From Scleroderma bovista (taxonomy: Eukaryota; Basidiomycota; Agaricomycetes; Boletales; Sclerodermataceae), in the NCBI GenBank assembly GCA_037178675.1, contig JAYMGJ010000211.1, forward strand, positions 1 through 64,000: a DNA stretch of 64,000 bases, read 5' to 3'. Every line of letters begins with the position of its first letter. Within the stretch, counting starts at the first letter, position 1. The position numbers were made by a program, and so were the translations under genes. Positions 32,488-43,343 of this stretch are shown piece after piece. The notes under the pieces were generated by a model. The model did no database searches. It worked only from the letters and a program-made list of their open reading frames with translations, and was not told where the DNA came from.

Positions 32488-32636
32488 GTTGGTAGAAGGC
32501 AGAAAACTGGGGGTAAAAGCAAGACCGGTCTGATCTTTATAGATCCAAGATTCCTACTCAGACAAAACACTCCGGACTCCGCATTGTTCTAGGCGACCAC
32601 ACTGCAGCCTCATTGGGGCCTCATGGGTTCGGCCCT

Positions 32637-32649
32637 AAAGGGGGGATAC
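32637..32649 (+). promoter_or_regulatory. Polypurine tract of Gypsy-2
   Basis: AAAGGGGGGATAC lies directly before the TGTTACG start of the 3' LTR, as expected for the plus-strand primer. Confidence 0.8.
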
Positions 32650-33284
32650 TGTTACGACCATGTCCAACTCCGGATCATATCCGGTTACTCCGGTCACATC
32701 GCAGTCCTACAGCTCAACTCCGGTCGTTCTCAGTTACTCCGGTCAATGGTCGCACAGATAACCTTCCGCTAACTACGACCCTTGGTCTAGCCCGCATACA
32801 GTCTTTACCACACTTGGCCGTCTACCCTGCCTTGACATGAGTTCTCCGTGAACTCGTTATATCTCATACCTTGTAGTATTTTCATCGGACCTGTTTTATT
32901 TTCATCGGACCTGACTTTATTTTTGTCGGACCTGGTCTATCCCTTACTCCGGTCGTCCTTTGTCTGCCATTAGGCTGTTTACTTGTCACCGTATATACTC
33001 GTCCCTAGTTTGCACTTAGTATAAGTACTCTGTAGATTATCCTGTACTCCTCAGTCTGAAATCAACATATGTCACTACTCCTGTTCTCGTCCATCTCCGT
33101 CTCCGTCTCCTTCCCTTGACCAGAACCTACGCAAGGGGTCAACGCTCATTGTCCTTAGTCGTTGAACCCAATCGGTCACCAACTCCGGCCGGACTAATCT
33201 CTTGTCCAGCATCTGCCCTCCTCCTTTGTCCGCTTTCGTCCAGACTTGACCGGACCCCCTACCGGAGTAGACCTGGACTTGACA
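32650..33284 (+). repeat. 3' LTR of Gypsy-2 (635 bp)
   Basis: Starts TGTTACGACC, ends GGACTTGACA, followed by the ATATG duplication. Two copies of the 20-bp internal unit. Confidence 0.92.
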
Positions 33285-33299
33285 ATATGTTAATAAAAT

Positions 33300-34010
33300 T
33301 TACTTGCCATCCTGACAGACTTACTGAGTGCACTGGCTGGTCTGGAATGCTCTGGATGGGCTGACATACTAACATACTGATTGACTGACTGGAATGAGTG
33401 CTCTGGAATGGTCTGGAATGGTCTGGAATGGTCTGACACACTGACTGACTTATTGACTGACTAGTCTGAGTGATCTGGAATGCTCTGGATGGTCTGACAC
33501 ACTGACTGACTGACTGACTGATCTGACCAGTCTGAGTGGTCTGGAATGTTCTGGATGGCCAAACACATTGACTGACTTGCTATCTGAATGGTCTTAGTAC
33601 TGGTTTGGAATGCTCTGGATGGTCTTGAAACCTTGACTGACTTACTGTCTGAGTGGTCTGAGTGGTCTGAGTGGTATGGTATGGTATGGTATGGATGATC
33701 TGACACACTCCCCAACTGACTGTCTAAATGGTCTGAATGGTCTGGAATGGTCTGAGTGGTCTGGAATTGTCTGGATGGTCTGACATATTGCACAACTTAT
33801 GGTCTGAGTGCTCTGGGTGATCTGGAATGATCTGGATGATCTGACACACTGCCTGACTTACTGTCTGAGTGGTCTGGGTGGTCTGGGTGGTCTGACTGAC
33901 CTACTAACTTATTATCTGAGTGGTCTGGAATGGTCTGGACACTGATTTACTGTCTGAGTGCTCTGGATGGTCTGAAATGGTCTGGATGATCTAGGCCCTC
34001 TGACATGTCT
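33300..34010. repeat. Degenerate minisatellite of CTGACTGA / TGGTCTGGAATGGTCTG modules
   Basis: Variable mixtures of 'GGTCTGGAATG', 'GTCTGAGTGG' and 'CTGACTGACTTA' of about 50-65 bp. No gene. Confidence 0.75.
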
Positions 34011-35100
34011 GATTCCAGACCTGCAGTCTGATCCTAGACACATACAGACAGTTAAGTCAGTGTCAAACCACTTCAGACTGCTAAGTGGACTAAGTACTGT
34101 CAGACATTTTTTCAACTTGCTGATGTAATTGTAGATGCGGCCACCATCATTGATGATGGCAATGATTTACATTGTGGACTTGAAGTAATAAGTAGTTTTA
34201 CCAATAGGCTTGCATGGGGTGTGAGATGGGGGTGAGGCTATACAAACTAAGTGCTAGATGTACATATCTTGCAACAGCCTTGTACAGCATTGATGAGTCT
34301 GTCCAGGCTGTACAGAGTTGCAAATAAGCAAGAAAACTGTAGTGCCTGTGGCCAAAAAAGGCTGTTTTGCTGATGTTAGGTAGGGTTTGTACAGCACCTG
34401 AGGTTGGGTAATGGTCTGTATCACACTGAGAGGCAGTGTTGTCATAGACTATGGTCAGACCTGTCAGACCCAAAAGGTTAATAAATTCACACAGTCAATA
34501 TATAACTGGTCAGGGCTACTATTAACCCATTGTCAACAAACAAATGAGCAAACAAACATAATGGCCAGAAATGGAGTAATGTGATGTGACAAGCACCCAA
34601 ATTTGGAGATGTGATTGTCACACAGTTGCTTCATTACAGTTTCCAAGTCCATTGCAAAAACAACTAGTATTTTTGCTTAACCAGTCAGTGACCAGTCAAT
34701 GATGGGTAATCCAAACTTCACTCCCTATTGACTTGATTCTATTGACCAGTAGTCAAATTGACCTTGTCAACACTGCTGAGAGGTAACTGTGACATGACTG
34801 CACAGTGGGCAACCTACCTGTGGTGCTGTACTAAGCATTGTCCCCACTGTTACAGGCCTGTATAGTCAGTTACTAAATTGTTGATGCTAGAGGGCCATGT
34901 CGGTGAGATTCAGATAAAATGGGACTAAGTAACATGTACTAGAAGAGGATGTCACAACATGGAAATGTAATGTAACAAATAGCAAATTCTTCAGACAAAA
35001 AGAATTGATATGGTCAAAGGAAACCTTCAAATATGATTAGGGTTAAAGGAGCTTCTTTGCTGGCAGACATCATCAGACACTTTATATAGTTCTGAAAAGG
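34011..35100. other. No recognisable gene
   Basis: AT-rich sequence with short open frames only. It lies downstream of the 3' end of the GTPase-like gene and may include its 3' untranslated region. No repeat or element end was recognised. Confidence 0.4.
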
Positions 35101-35101
35101 A

Positions 35102-38100
35102 TCACTTACACATACAGTTGTTTACAATGATATCAACAGTGACCTGCATTAAGGCATCATAGTTATTATTGCTATGTTCCTTAATGGCATGCTGAAGAGC
35201 ATCAAGAACAGTGGCTTGGGTTCCAGAGGTTTGATATTCCTTCACAGCAAGATTAAGAGTATTGCTTGCATCCCCATTTTGCTGCAGAAGAAAGTAGGAG
35301 TATTCAAAAATGAGAATGCATCCTTTGAATGGTTTAGAGAGTACATGTGAGAAAGGAAATTTCCTCACCAGCTCCATGAATGATTGACTTGTGCACTGGG
35401 GAGACCATAAAAAAAGGATGCATTAAGGGTAATACACCAGATGCAATATCAACATCAGAGTCTTTCTGTTAGATCACAAAACACATCAGTTAAATTCTAA
35501 TGAAAGAAATGGGGCCTCACAAACTGAGCAGAAGTCATATTGGCATATTAAAATGAATAGATATAAATAATATACCAAATGCTAGAAGAACATAATAGGA
35601 AACATAAATAAGTGACAAATTGAATGGCTTACATTCTAAATATTTAAAAGTTATGAAAGGTGCCAATAAATAAGTGGGAATGAGAACAAAAAAATATGCT
35701 CACATCCTGAAGGCATTTGTGTAAGATTAATCACACTATATTTGCATCAGAGGACTGTACAAATGATAAACTTACTTGCTGATAACAAAAAAGATGGAAG
35801 TATGCCATGGAAATATAATTAGAATTAAATCAGGATCTAGAATAAAAATTACACACATTCTAGGAAGCCAACAGGACCAAAGTGGGGGAGAGCAGAGTGA
35901 GAAGGGACCCAGCTGGACCTGGAATGAAATCACTCACCAACTGTCAAGCCAACAGCACCAGAGTGGGAGTGAGAACAGTCAGAAGGGACCCAGCTGGACC
36001 TGCCATGAAATCACTCACATACTGTCAAGCCAACAGCACCAGAGTGGGAGTGAGGACAGTCAGAAGGGACCCAGCTGGACCTGCCATGAAATCACTCACC
36101 AACTGTCAAGCCAACAGCACCAGAGTGGGAGTGAGGACAGTCAGAAGGGACCCAGCTGGACCTGCCATGAAATCACTCACTTGCTGTCAAGCCAACAGCA
36201 CCAGAGTGGGAGTGAGGACAGTCAGAAGGGACCCAGCTGGACCTGCCATGAAATCACTCACTTCCTGTCAAGCCAACAGCACCAGAGTGGGAGTGAGGAC
36301 AGTCAGAAGGGACCCAGCTGACCTGCCATGAAATCACTCACTTCCTGTCAAGCCAACAGCACCAGAGTGGGAGTGAGGACAGTCAGAAGGGACCCAGCTG
36401 GACCTGCCATGAAATCACTCACCAACTGTCAAGCCAACAGCACCAGAGTGGGAGTGAGGACAGTCAGAAGGGACCCAGCTGACCTGCCATGAAATCACTC
36501 ACTTCCTGTCAAGCCAACAGCACCAGAGTGGGAGTGAGGACAGTCAGAAGGGACCCAGCTGGACCTGCCATGAAATCACTCACCAACTGTCAAGCCAACA
36601 GCACCAGAGTGGGAGTGAGGACAGTCAGAAGGGACCCAGCTGGACCTGCCATGAAATCACTCACTTGCTGTCAAGCCAACAGCACCAGAGTGGGAGTGAG
36701 GACAGTCAGAAGGCACCCAGCTGGACCTGCCATGAAATCACTCACCAACTGTCAAGCCAACAGCACCAGAGTGGGAGTGAGGACAGTCAGAAGGGACCCA
36801 GCTGGACCTGCCATGAAATCACTCACTTCCTGTCAAGCCAACAGCACCAGAGTGGGAGTGAGGACAGTCAGAAGGGACCCAGCTGGACCTGCCATGAAAT
36901 CACTCACTTCCTGTCAAGCCAACAGCACCAGAGTGGGAGTGAGGACAGTCAGAAGGGACCCAGCTGGACCTGCCATGAAATCACTCACATACTGTCAAGC
37001 CAACAGCACCAGAGTGGGAGTGAGGACAGTCAGAAGGGACCCAGCTGGACCTGTCATGAAATCACTCACTTGCTGTCAAGCCAACAGCACCAGAGTGGGA
37101 GTGAGGACAGTCAGAAGGGACCCAGCTGGACCTGCCATGAAATCACTCACTTGCTGTCAAGCCAACAGCACCATGAGGACAGTCAGAAGGGACCCAGCTA
37201 AACCTGCCATGACCTGTCAAGCCAACAGCACCAGAGTGGGAGTGAGGACAGTCAGAAGGCACCCAGCTGGACCTGGCACAACATCACTCACATACTAGTA
37301 TCATGCCAACCAAGCAATAATCATAGTTAGAGCTCATTCATTCTTACCATGGATTTGGAAATCTAATCACCTATTGCAACAATTTTATCACATCAAACAC
37401 AAGGTAAATGCTTTCCCAACCTTAGATGGCATCCAGCTCATTATGCACATTTCCAAGGCTATCTTGTCAAATTTGTTTTCCATCACAAAGTATTTCAGTC
37501 CTCTGCCCAATACTTGAGTGTCAGCACCATATGATATATCAATGTCAATATCACTCTCCTACCTTTTAACTGAGTATTCAATGTTCAGAACAATGTTAGC
37601 TTTCTGGGTTGAAACTACCAGCTTTTGCAGTTCCATCTCATTAAGAGCCTCTGTTGTGCATCTTAGGAGTGAACTACAATCTGCATCCTCTTGGTTCATT
37701 CCTACATTTGTATTAGCATCACCATAACATTAATTCAATCCATAACTCACTGGCCACTGACAAATAGGCCTTTGGGGGATACTTGCAGCCACTCAACTGG
37801 CTTTCAATTTTTGCCTTCAGCTTGCTTAACATCTCTGCTGCAAACTCTCCAGCCCTTGGCCTTGCTTCTCTCATTGTTAAACCACTTTCTCTCATGAGTT
37901 GGTTGAGAGCAGGCACTCTTAAACTATCAGCCTTTGTCAACACAGCAATTACAGGCACTCCCCAACAATCATATCAGAATCAGAATCATACCACTCAGAA
38001 TGAAGTACCTTACCATTTCCTGTATTGCATTCATTGAAGAACTTCTCTTCTGCAGCCAAAATTGGCCTCTCATAATCAGCCATTGAGATACAAAACCTAG

Positions 38101-38792
38101 GTCACCATCGAGCTTATATGATATATCCCTTAACTGGAGTTGTGATCTCACCAGATGGCATGGATACGCTTTTCCAACTTCAGTGTGCGTGCTCGATCAG
38201 TGACAAAGTCCTTCATCAGGTTCAGCTCCTTCACAGAGCCAGTCTCGAATCCTCGTGAGTCATGAAATATAAAACCTGGGTTGCTCCGAAAAATCAGTTC
38301 ATCTTCAATGTTATGATACCCCCTCTGGATAGAGTTAGTCTAGTTCATGTCACCGAACAAACTCTCGTAGGCCGACTCGCCTCCAATGACCCCTGCACGA
38401 TCGCAGGATCAATCTGCGAAATGCCATGCATCAGTTAGTCGAAGGGACATATGATACGGTAGCATGAGGTGCTTGACCTTTTCGCCTTTGGCATTGAAGA
38501 TCTCCGGGAGCTCTGTTGTGTTGCAAACACGCTGCAAGAGCGTCGTTTTACCTGCATTTGACCTGCCGAGGACGAGGATTCTGAAGCGACCAATGCGATC
38601 GAAGTGCTTTTTGACTTCCGCAGGATCCATCCTGAAAGTGTCTACCGCAATATCATTGGATAACGTACAAACAATCGTGGTGACTAGACCTGGAAGTTAC
38701 TACTCACTCGCTTCGTCGGAACCTGCAGCACGCTGCCCAGAGTTCCTGAATGGTAGAGCCGACCGAAACTTGCTCAAGAGTCCAGGAGCCAT
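35102..38792 (-). CDS. P-loop GTPase-like (G-domain) protein with micro-exon array
   Basis: Exons on the minus strand: 38792-38704, 38631-38478, 38413-about 38363, 38324-38152, 38096-38014, 37957-37751, 37701-37563, 37502-37421, 37362-37348, then a chain of tiny exons, then a final open frame ending at 35102. Junctions are in phase except the 3' end of exon 3, which is uncertain (implied intron only 38-52 nt). Motifs: Walker A LVLGRSNAGKTTLL (about residues 49-62), DSRGFE (Walker B/G3) and VLTKAD (G4), as in fungal G-domain proteins related to the AIG1/dynamin-like P-loop group; it should bind and hydrolyse GTP. The distal part (QATVLDALQHAIKEHS) is helical. The last piece reads open with or without an 87-nt intron (35368-35282). 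The partner and cell role are unknown. Confidence 0.75.
35860..37294 (-). repeat. 81-bp tandem array of intron-like units within the GTPase-like gene
   Basis: About 17 units, period 81 bp (80 bp in two units that lost one G). On the gene strand a unit is GTGAGTGATTTC ... TTCTGACTG ... GGCTTGACAG, exactly 78 nt with consensus donor, CTGAC branch site, pyrimidine-rich tract and acceptor, followed by 3 nt and the next GTGAGT. Units are almost identical, and those 3 nt are the main variable site: GAA five times, TTG five, CAA four, TAT three. Near 37154-37291 two units are shortened by deletions. Plus-strand open frames of 149-269 codons across the array arise only because 81 is divisible by three. 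Confidence 0.9.
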
Positions 38793-38890
38793 TCTCGCAG
38801 AAATTTGTTTGCTGTGAAGTTGTATCACGGGAGAGTTGTGTAAAGAGGCGAACGGAGAGTGGTGGTCAAAGTACAAGTCGCAAGGCCAAC

Positions 38891-39935
38891 ATGAGGCCAA
38901 TTGATTATCGGGGCGCTTATCGTGGGACTTTTAGAGGGCGTTGTGCTCGTAGCGCCGCCGCGAGCGGAGGCATCTCTGAAGTCTTGATCATGCCAATATA
39001 CCCCTCCCCGTTCCCCCTCCTACGGGGCCTACACACAGGTCATCGTCACCAGTTCCCTTGGTACCGACAGTCCCAAACTCACCAGTCTTCTCCAACCCAG
39101 GCTTGATGCCAAGGTACGGACAGGGTCGGAATTTTAACGTTTTGCACGATGGACAGTTTCCCGTTGGGTATGCTCCACCGAGCATAAGTGCGGGTAGCGC
39201 TCCCTCAGGGGGTCCACAGGATCCGGTGATTCCTTCGAATCTACGCCCAGGTTCCCAGCGCTACTCGCCATACTATGCGCCTCAACAGTCGCAGCCCCAT
39301 CCTGTCGCCGAACGTGAATGGAGAGGGACATGGATAGGAATAGAGACAGGAGGAGCTAGCATGGCGAACGCCAGAAAGAGAGGGCCGCACGTGGGCGGAA
39401 GACGAGTCTTACATATCCAACATCGCCAACACCCACTGACCTGATGTACCCCGCGCCGCCGATCTCTCGTGATCCCACTTTACGACCTTCAAGTCCCTTG
39501 CAGTCAACGCTGGACGAGCGCCGCCGCAGTGCAGCGGGTATGACACCAGCAATGCGTGCGCAAAGGTGCGGACAGAAATGAGTCCTGCCGGGACGTACAT
39601 CGACGGCGTCGTCGCATGGGTCGAATCCGCGGTACAGTGTGCCTGGACGTACTTCGTCCCAGGGCTTGCAATCGCGAGGTGGCGGTGGGTACGTTCGGTA
39701 CGATCCGCAGGACAATGATCCAGCATGGATGTCGAGTCGGGAATCGCTCGATGCTGTTACGGACGCGAATGCGGGGACGTACTTTCACCGTGCTTTGGCA
39801 ACATTGCAGACTGCCATTGCTGCAACTGCTACTAGCTCGGGCAACAATGGGCCCAGGAGCAGCGGCGGCGACAGAGGAAAGGGCAAGCGCTGGCAAGAGG
39901 AGGGTAGATGCGCGGGTGAACATTTTGACTGAGGT
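38891..39935 (+). pseudogene. Pro/Ser/Gly-rich hypothetical protein gene, probably decayed
   Basis: Divergent from the GTPase-like gene (99 bp between ATGs). It starts MRPIDYRGAYRGTFRGRC at 38891, moves to a second frame rich in Pro/Ser/Gln (PGLMPRYGQGRNFNV, SQRYSPYYAPQQSQPHP) until 39444, and to a third (TYPTSPTPTDLMYPAPP; SRESLDAVTDANAGTYFHRA) ending at 39932. Stops at about 39355 and 39580 interrupt the third frame. Introns could explain some shifts, but I could not find a full set of phased splice sites. The last 45 codons overlap the antisense hydrophobin fragment and are probably not original. No domain recognised. Confidence 0.4.
39788..39923 (-). pseudogene. Hydrophobin first-exon fragment (class I type)
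   Basis: ATG at 39923 opens a secretory signal peptide (MFTRASTLLLPALALSSVAA), followed by a short linker and CSNGSLQCCQST, the first Cys and Cys-Cys pair of a class I hydrophobin. These small secreted proteins self-assemble at air-water surfaces of fungal walls. A plausible donor (GTGAAAGT) follows at about 39787. The remaining five cysteines do not appear on the minus strand as far as 38800. Instead the DNA continues as the third-frame end of the Pro/Ser-rich gene on the opposite strand. This is a 5' fragment joined to foreign sequence. Confidence 0.75.
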
Positions 39936-39939
39936 GTAG

Positions 39940-41812
39940 TAAAGGGAGGAACGGCTAGCTGAGATCAGGACTCTTTACTGTGGAGCATCGGGCTGACCAG
40001 TAGGGATTTTATATCCCTCGCGGGAGGTGAGTGCTTATTGGCCTCATGGGATTGGGCATCCTTTTCAGGAAGCATAACGAAATGCCAGGGCTTCCTTGGA
40101 CTGAGGTATGTGAGTTCCTTGTCAGCAAGAAAACTATGACGGCGGGATATCGAGCGCAATTTACGTGAGGGAGTTGTACATTCATTCCTCCGATTCTTGA
40201 TTTCTCTGTCGCATTGCCTTTCTTCCAGGTGCCCGAGAAATGCATTCGGCTGCGAACGCGGGGGCGGGGCGGGGAAGGACGCGTCTGGATCTCCGGCTCA
40301 TGGCTATGACAGGTTGCGTTGAACAGGAGAGTGTATGTGCGACATTTACGCGTTGTGACTTTTTTTGCGCGGTATATTATTTAGTTCGTGTGCATATGAC
40401 TTATGATTTGGTTAGATACATATATCTGTTTTTTTTTCTTTGTACAGTAGACGAGCGCTCTTTTCCATAGTCTCGTCCCATTCCCTGAAAAGGGAGTTTG
40501 TGAAACCGGGTATGCAACGCCCAGACAGTGATTCGTTCCATATCGAACTCCAGAATAGCTTTCCCGGCAGGCATTCACAGTTTCTCTTAGAGTCTACAAA
40601 AACAACACGCACCGCTGAGCCACTGACTCTGCACTTGGCAACCTCCCTCAAGTATCTTCTTTAATGGGTCTAGAAGCAGCCGCTCCCAGGAAGGAAACTT
40701 GAAAGGTCCGAGGATCGCATCGTGAACTTAAGCGCTTACCCATCTCCCCACTTACGCCCACTCGTTCGTTCATCCTTCCTGTCTCTCTTCGCATGATTGA
40801 GGGAAAGGTGTACATACACATTAGGTTTGTGGAAATATACGCACATGATTCATTCGAACTTGTTGCGACTAGGAGACCTTGGCATTTGAATGCAGAACGT
40901 ATGCGGAACTCGATTGGAACCGTTCGCCCTGGTGTCAGCAAGCAGCCCGACGAGGACATACCAGCGTGATTAAAACGTTGACCTGAAATGATGGATGAGT
41001 GTGGACGAGTTCGAAAAATCCGCTTACATAGTAAAAGGTACTTATATGCGTACAGTGTCGAGGAGTGTCATGGAGATTGACCAGGCTGGCACTGTGTGAG
41101 AGTGAAAAAGGAAACATAAAGTGAAAAAGTGCAAGTGCATAGACTGGTCAGTTTTCTTGCTGAATGCGGGAAGGGTGGTCAGGCGGCGTGTTTCTTGAAA
41201 GCAGAGAGGCTTCAGGAATTCCGTTAGGGCTTCAATCCTCTCTTCGGAACCGAGAATGTCCACTAAGACGAGTCCCTGGGATACGTTGACAAGGTGTTGG
41301 ACGGAGTAGTAAAGGGGCGTGACAAAAGAAACACATTGCTCCGATTTCAAATAAGAGCGAGATCTGAGTTCCGCGTCAGGACCATTGTGCAAGGTATGTT
41401 AGGTCTTCTGCGAGATGGCCCGAAGGCTATGATTGACGCAAAGGAATGTACGAGTCAAGTACGAGTCGGACATGTTTCGAGTCACAAGTATCATGTCCGA
41501 GGGGACAAATCTACCCTTACAATAAAACAAATAAATTTTTGTTTATAAAAAGTGGAGTAGACGCTGAGATTACACTAGTAAATCAGAAGGGACATACGAT
41601 ATCATAGCACTGCAGTAAATAACAAGTAGCCTCGTACACCAAAAATATCTAGATAGCCACGGATGAGATGATGGATATATGAATGCGAATGAGTGAGAGG
41701 GTGGCAACTATAAGTGAGCACCGATGTAATTCCATGCATGATGCAGAGAGAATAAGGGAGCGTCCAATGTCGCGCAAAAAAGAAATACATAATAATGACT
41801 CAATCGGATTGG
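39940..41812. other. No confident gene; possible short exon at 41392-41042 (minus)
   Basis: The minus-strand frame 41392-41042 contains QGLVLVDILGSEERIEALTEFLKPLC, which vaguely resembles the C-terminal part of an ACT-type regulatory domain. It has no partner exons that I can see, so it may be a relic. The rest has only short frames. Confidence 0.3.
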
Positions 41813-42951
41813 TCACCGCTCTGGTAGTAACCCCAGCTCAGAACTCGTCTTGTCGAGAGAATCCTGGTCTGAGGAGATGATAGTGCCGTCGGGATCGAGA
41901 CGGGGATCTGGTCTGTCATCGATGCTCTCTTGGTCTCCGTCCGGCATTTCACGTGGAGATGGAGAGACGAGACGTTCAAAGGGATCGTATTCGGAGGTAT
42001 TTTCAACGGGATGATCCCGAGATGAAAGAGGATAACCAGTCCTTGATGCCGATACACTGTCGGCAAAGAACATGTAGAAGTAACGGGATGAAGACCTCGC
42101 AGGTTGTCCATGCCAATATCGCGGACCCTCTGGGCATATGGGTGGTGTGGGTGCACGATTTGAAACAAAAAGTCCTGCCGAGGCAGTTTCGCAAGGCGTA
42201 TGGCGTATGCCTAACGGATTGCCACTGCAAGTCACTGATCAGCACTGCCTCTGGATAACGTAGAATAACAATGGACTCACCATATTGCACAGCCGACAGC
42301 CTCTCTGACGCAACCGCAGGCGCTGCGCGCTGACCTGACAATCGAGGGCCGCTCGAGGTAAGAGGGGTCGATAGGTACAACCGCAGAAGTGGCTTCGTCT
42401 TTTCCCGCCCAAACGCTTGTACGTTGGCGGCGCCAAGCGCGCATATGGATGATCGCCCCACACCCATTTGTCCAACGAGTATTTCGGTTGTGTGATGTTG
42501 ATATGGGGGGGTAAGACGGTAGAGGAGACGGCGGCTCATACGGACCTCTTCCAATCGTCCACTGCAGCATCGGCTCCTCTTTTCCACAGTATAGAATGTG
42601 GTCACATGAATCTGAATCTGCTACAGCTCTCACTTCTGCAGAGAGAGATATAGTATCATCTGCCTGGTCCCATGTTTGAGTAAAGTCGTCGTCGTCGTCT
42701 TCGTCGTCTGGGGAGATCCATGAAGGTGAAGTTGGGACTATGATGGTTGGAGGGGTTGTACGACCACTTGTATAACGTTGTGTGTTCATGGCATTGTGAT
42801 CGAGCCTCATTGCGCCTCTTCTACGTAAACGGGAGGCCTCTCCAGTGCGCACGAGATCAGATAGGACAATGGAGTCGTCTACATCTGTGAGCTGGACTGA
42901 ATCAAGTGAACCTTGTCGCGGTGGAGACTCCGTTCTGTACCGAAGGGGCAT
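41813..42951 (-). CDS. Hypothetical protein, probable multi-exon gene
   Basis: ATG at 42951 opens a polar, probably disordered N-terminus (MPLRYRTESPPRQGSLDSV) with an acidic run (DDEDDDDDFTQ). After a run of seven C near 42510 the better frame shifts by one and reads LDKWVWGDHPYARLAPPTYK. A donor GTGAGT near 42286 and acceptor CTTGCAG near 42232 define a possible intron. The last part (SREMPDGDQESIDDRPDP... SSELGLLPER) ends at 41813 and is again acidic and Ser-rich. The shift at the C run could be a pseudogene lesion or a sequence error. No family recognised. It is divergently placed to the phytase-like gene, sharing a 392-bp intergenic region. Confidence 0.45.
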
Positions 42952-43229
42952 TTTGTGCAGTGGTGGATGAAGTTCAATGGCAAGAGGTCCTGTGGGGCAT
43001 GATTCATTTGTGTAATGTTATGTAAGCGATGATATGACCCCCTGTGTGAGGGTTCCCACGCGGTGTGTACATACCTTACTACTTAGGTACCTTTTCATCT
43101 ACCCAGACCTCGAAGTTCGTTGGATGCTGTCGATAAGGAAGTGATGCCACATTACTCAATTTTCAAATTGGATGAATACCCAATACCATGCGAAGTACCA
43201 TGAATCCGAGGCAAGTGGCACCCGACTAG

Positions 43230-43236
43230 TATAAAA
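43230..43236 (+). promoter_or_regulatory. TATA box candidate for the phytase-like gene
   Basis: TATAAAA lies 114 bp upstream of the ATG at 43344, a normal distance for fungal promoters. Confidence 0.5.
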
Positions 43237-43272
43237 CTGGGCTAGCAACGTGCGGGTGCTATACATGTTGGC

Positions 43273-43281
43273 AAAACGTGC
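43273..43281 (-). promoter_or_regulatory. Pho4-type site candidate (GCACGTTTT)
   Basis: The reverse complement of AAAACGTGC equals GCACGTTTT, the lower-affinity phosphate-response site bound by Pho4 in yeast. A second core, GCACGTT, lies near 43248. Both are downstream of the TATA candidate, so the role is uncertain. The gene's function (phosphate release) makes the match worth noting. Confidence 0.3.
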
Positions 43282-43343
43282 GTCGGTGCAATTAACACGC
43301 TTCTCTCCAGCGGTCTTCTCTCATCCACCAGGAGTTCGGTGCC

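Larger units (their letters stand above)
25894..33284 (+). mobile_element. Gypsy-2: full-length but defective Ty3/gypsy retrotransposon
   Basis: LTRs at 25894-26548 and 32650-33284 (TG...CA) flank gag, protease, reverse transcriptase, RNase H, integrase and chromodomain in gypsy order. The target duplication ATATG is perfect (25889-25893 and 33285-33289). An extra antisense gene lies between pol and the 3' LTR. Pol has a frameshift and two internal deletions, so the element cannot move on its own. LTRs differ at 19 positions, 18 of them CpG transitions. Confidence 0.93.

Noticed and set aside
35860..37294. CRISPR-like array (regular repeats with variable spacers)
   Set aside because: Variable part is only 3 nt, the genome is eukaryotic, and no cas genes are present.
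35776..37298. Plus-strand open frames of 149-269 codons encoding a repeated 27-residue protein
   Set aside because: The 81-bp unit is divisible by three, so any stop-free frame stays open. The repeat is explained better as minus-strand intron units, and copies with a 1-bp loss break the plus frames.
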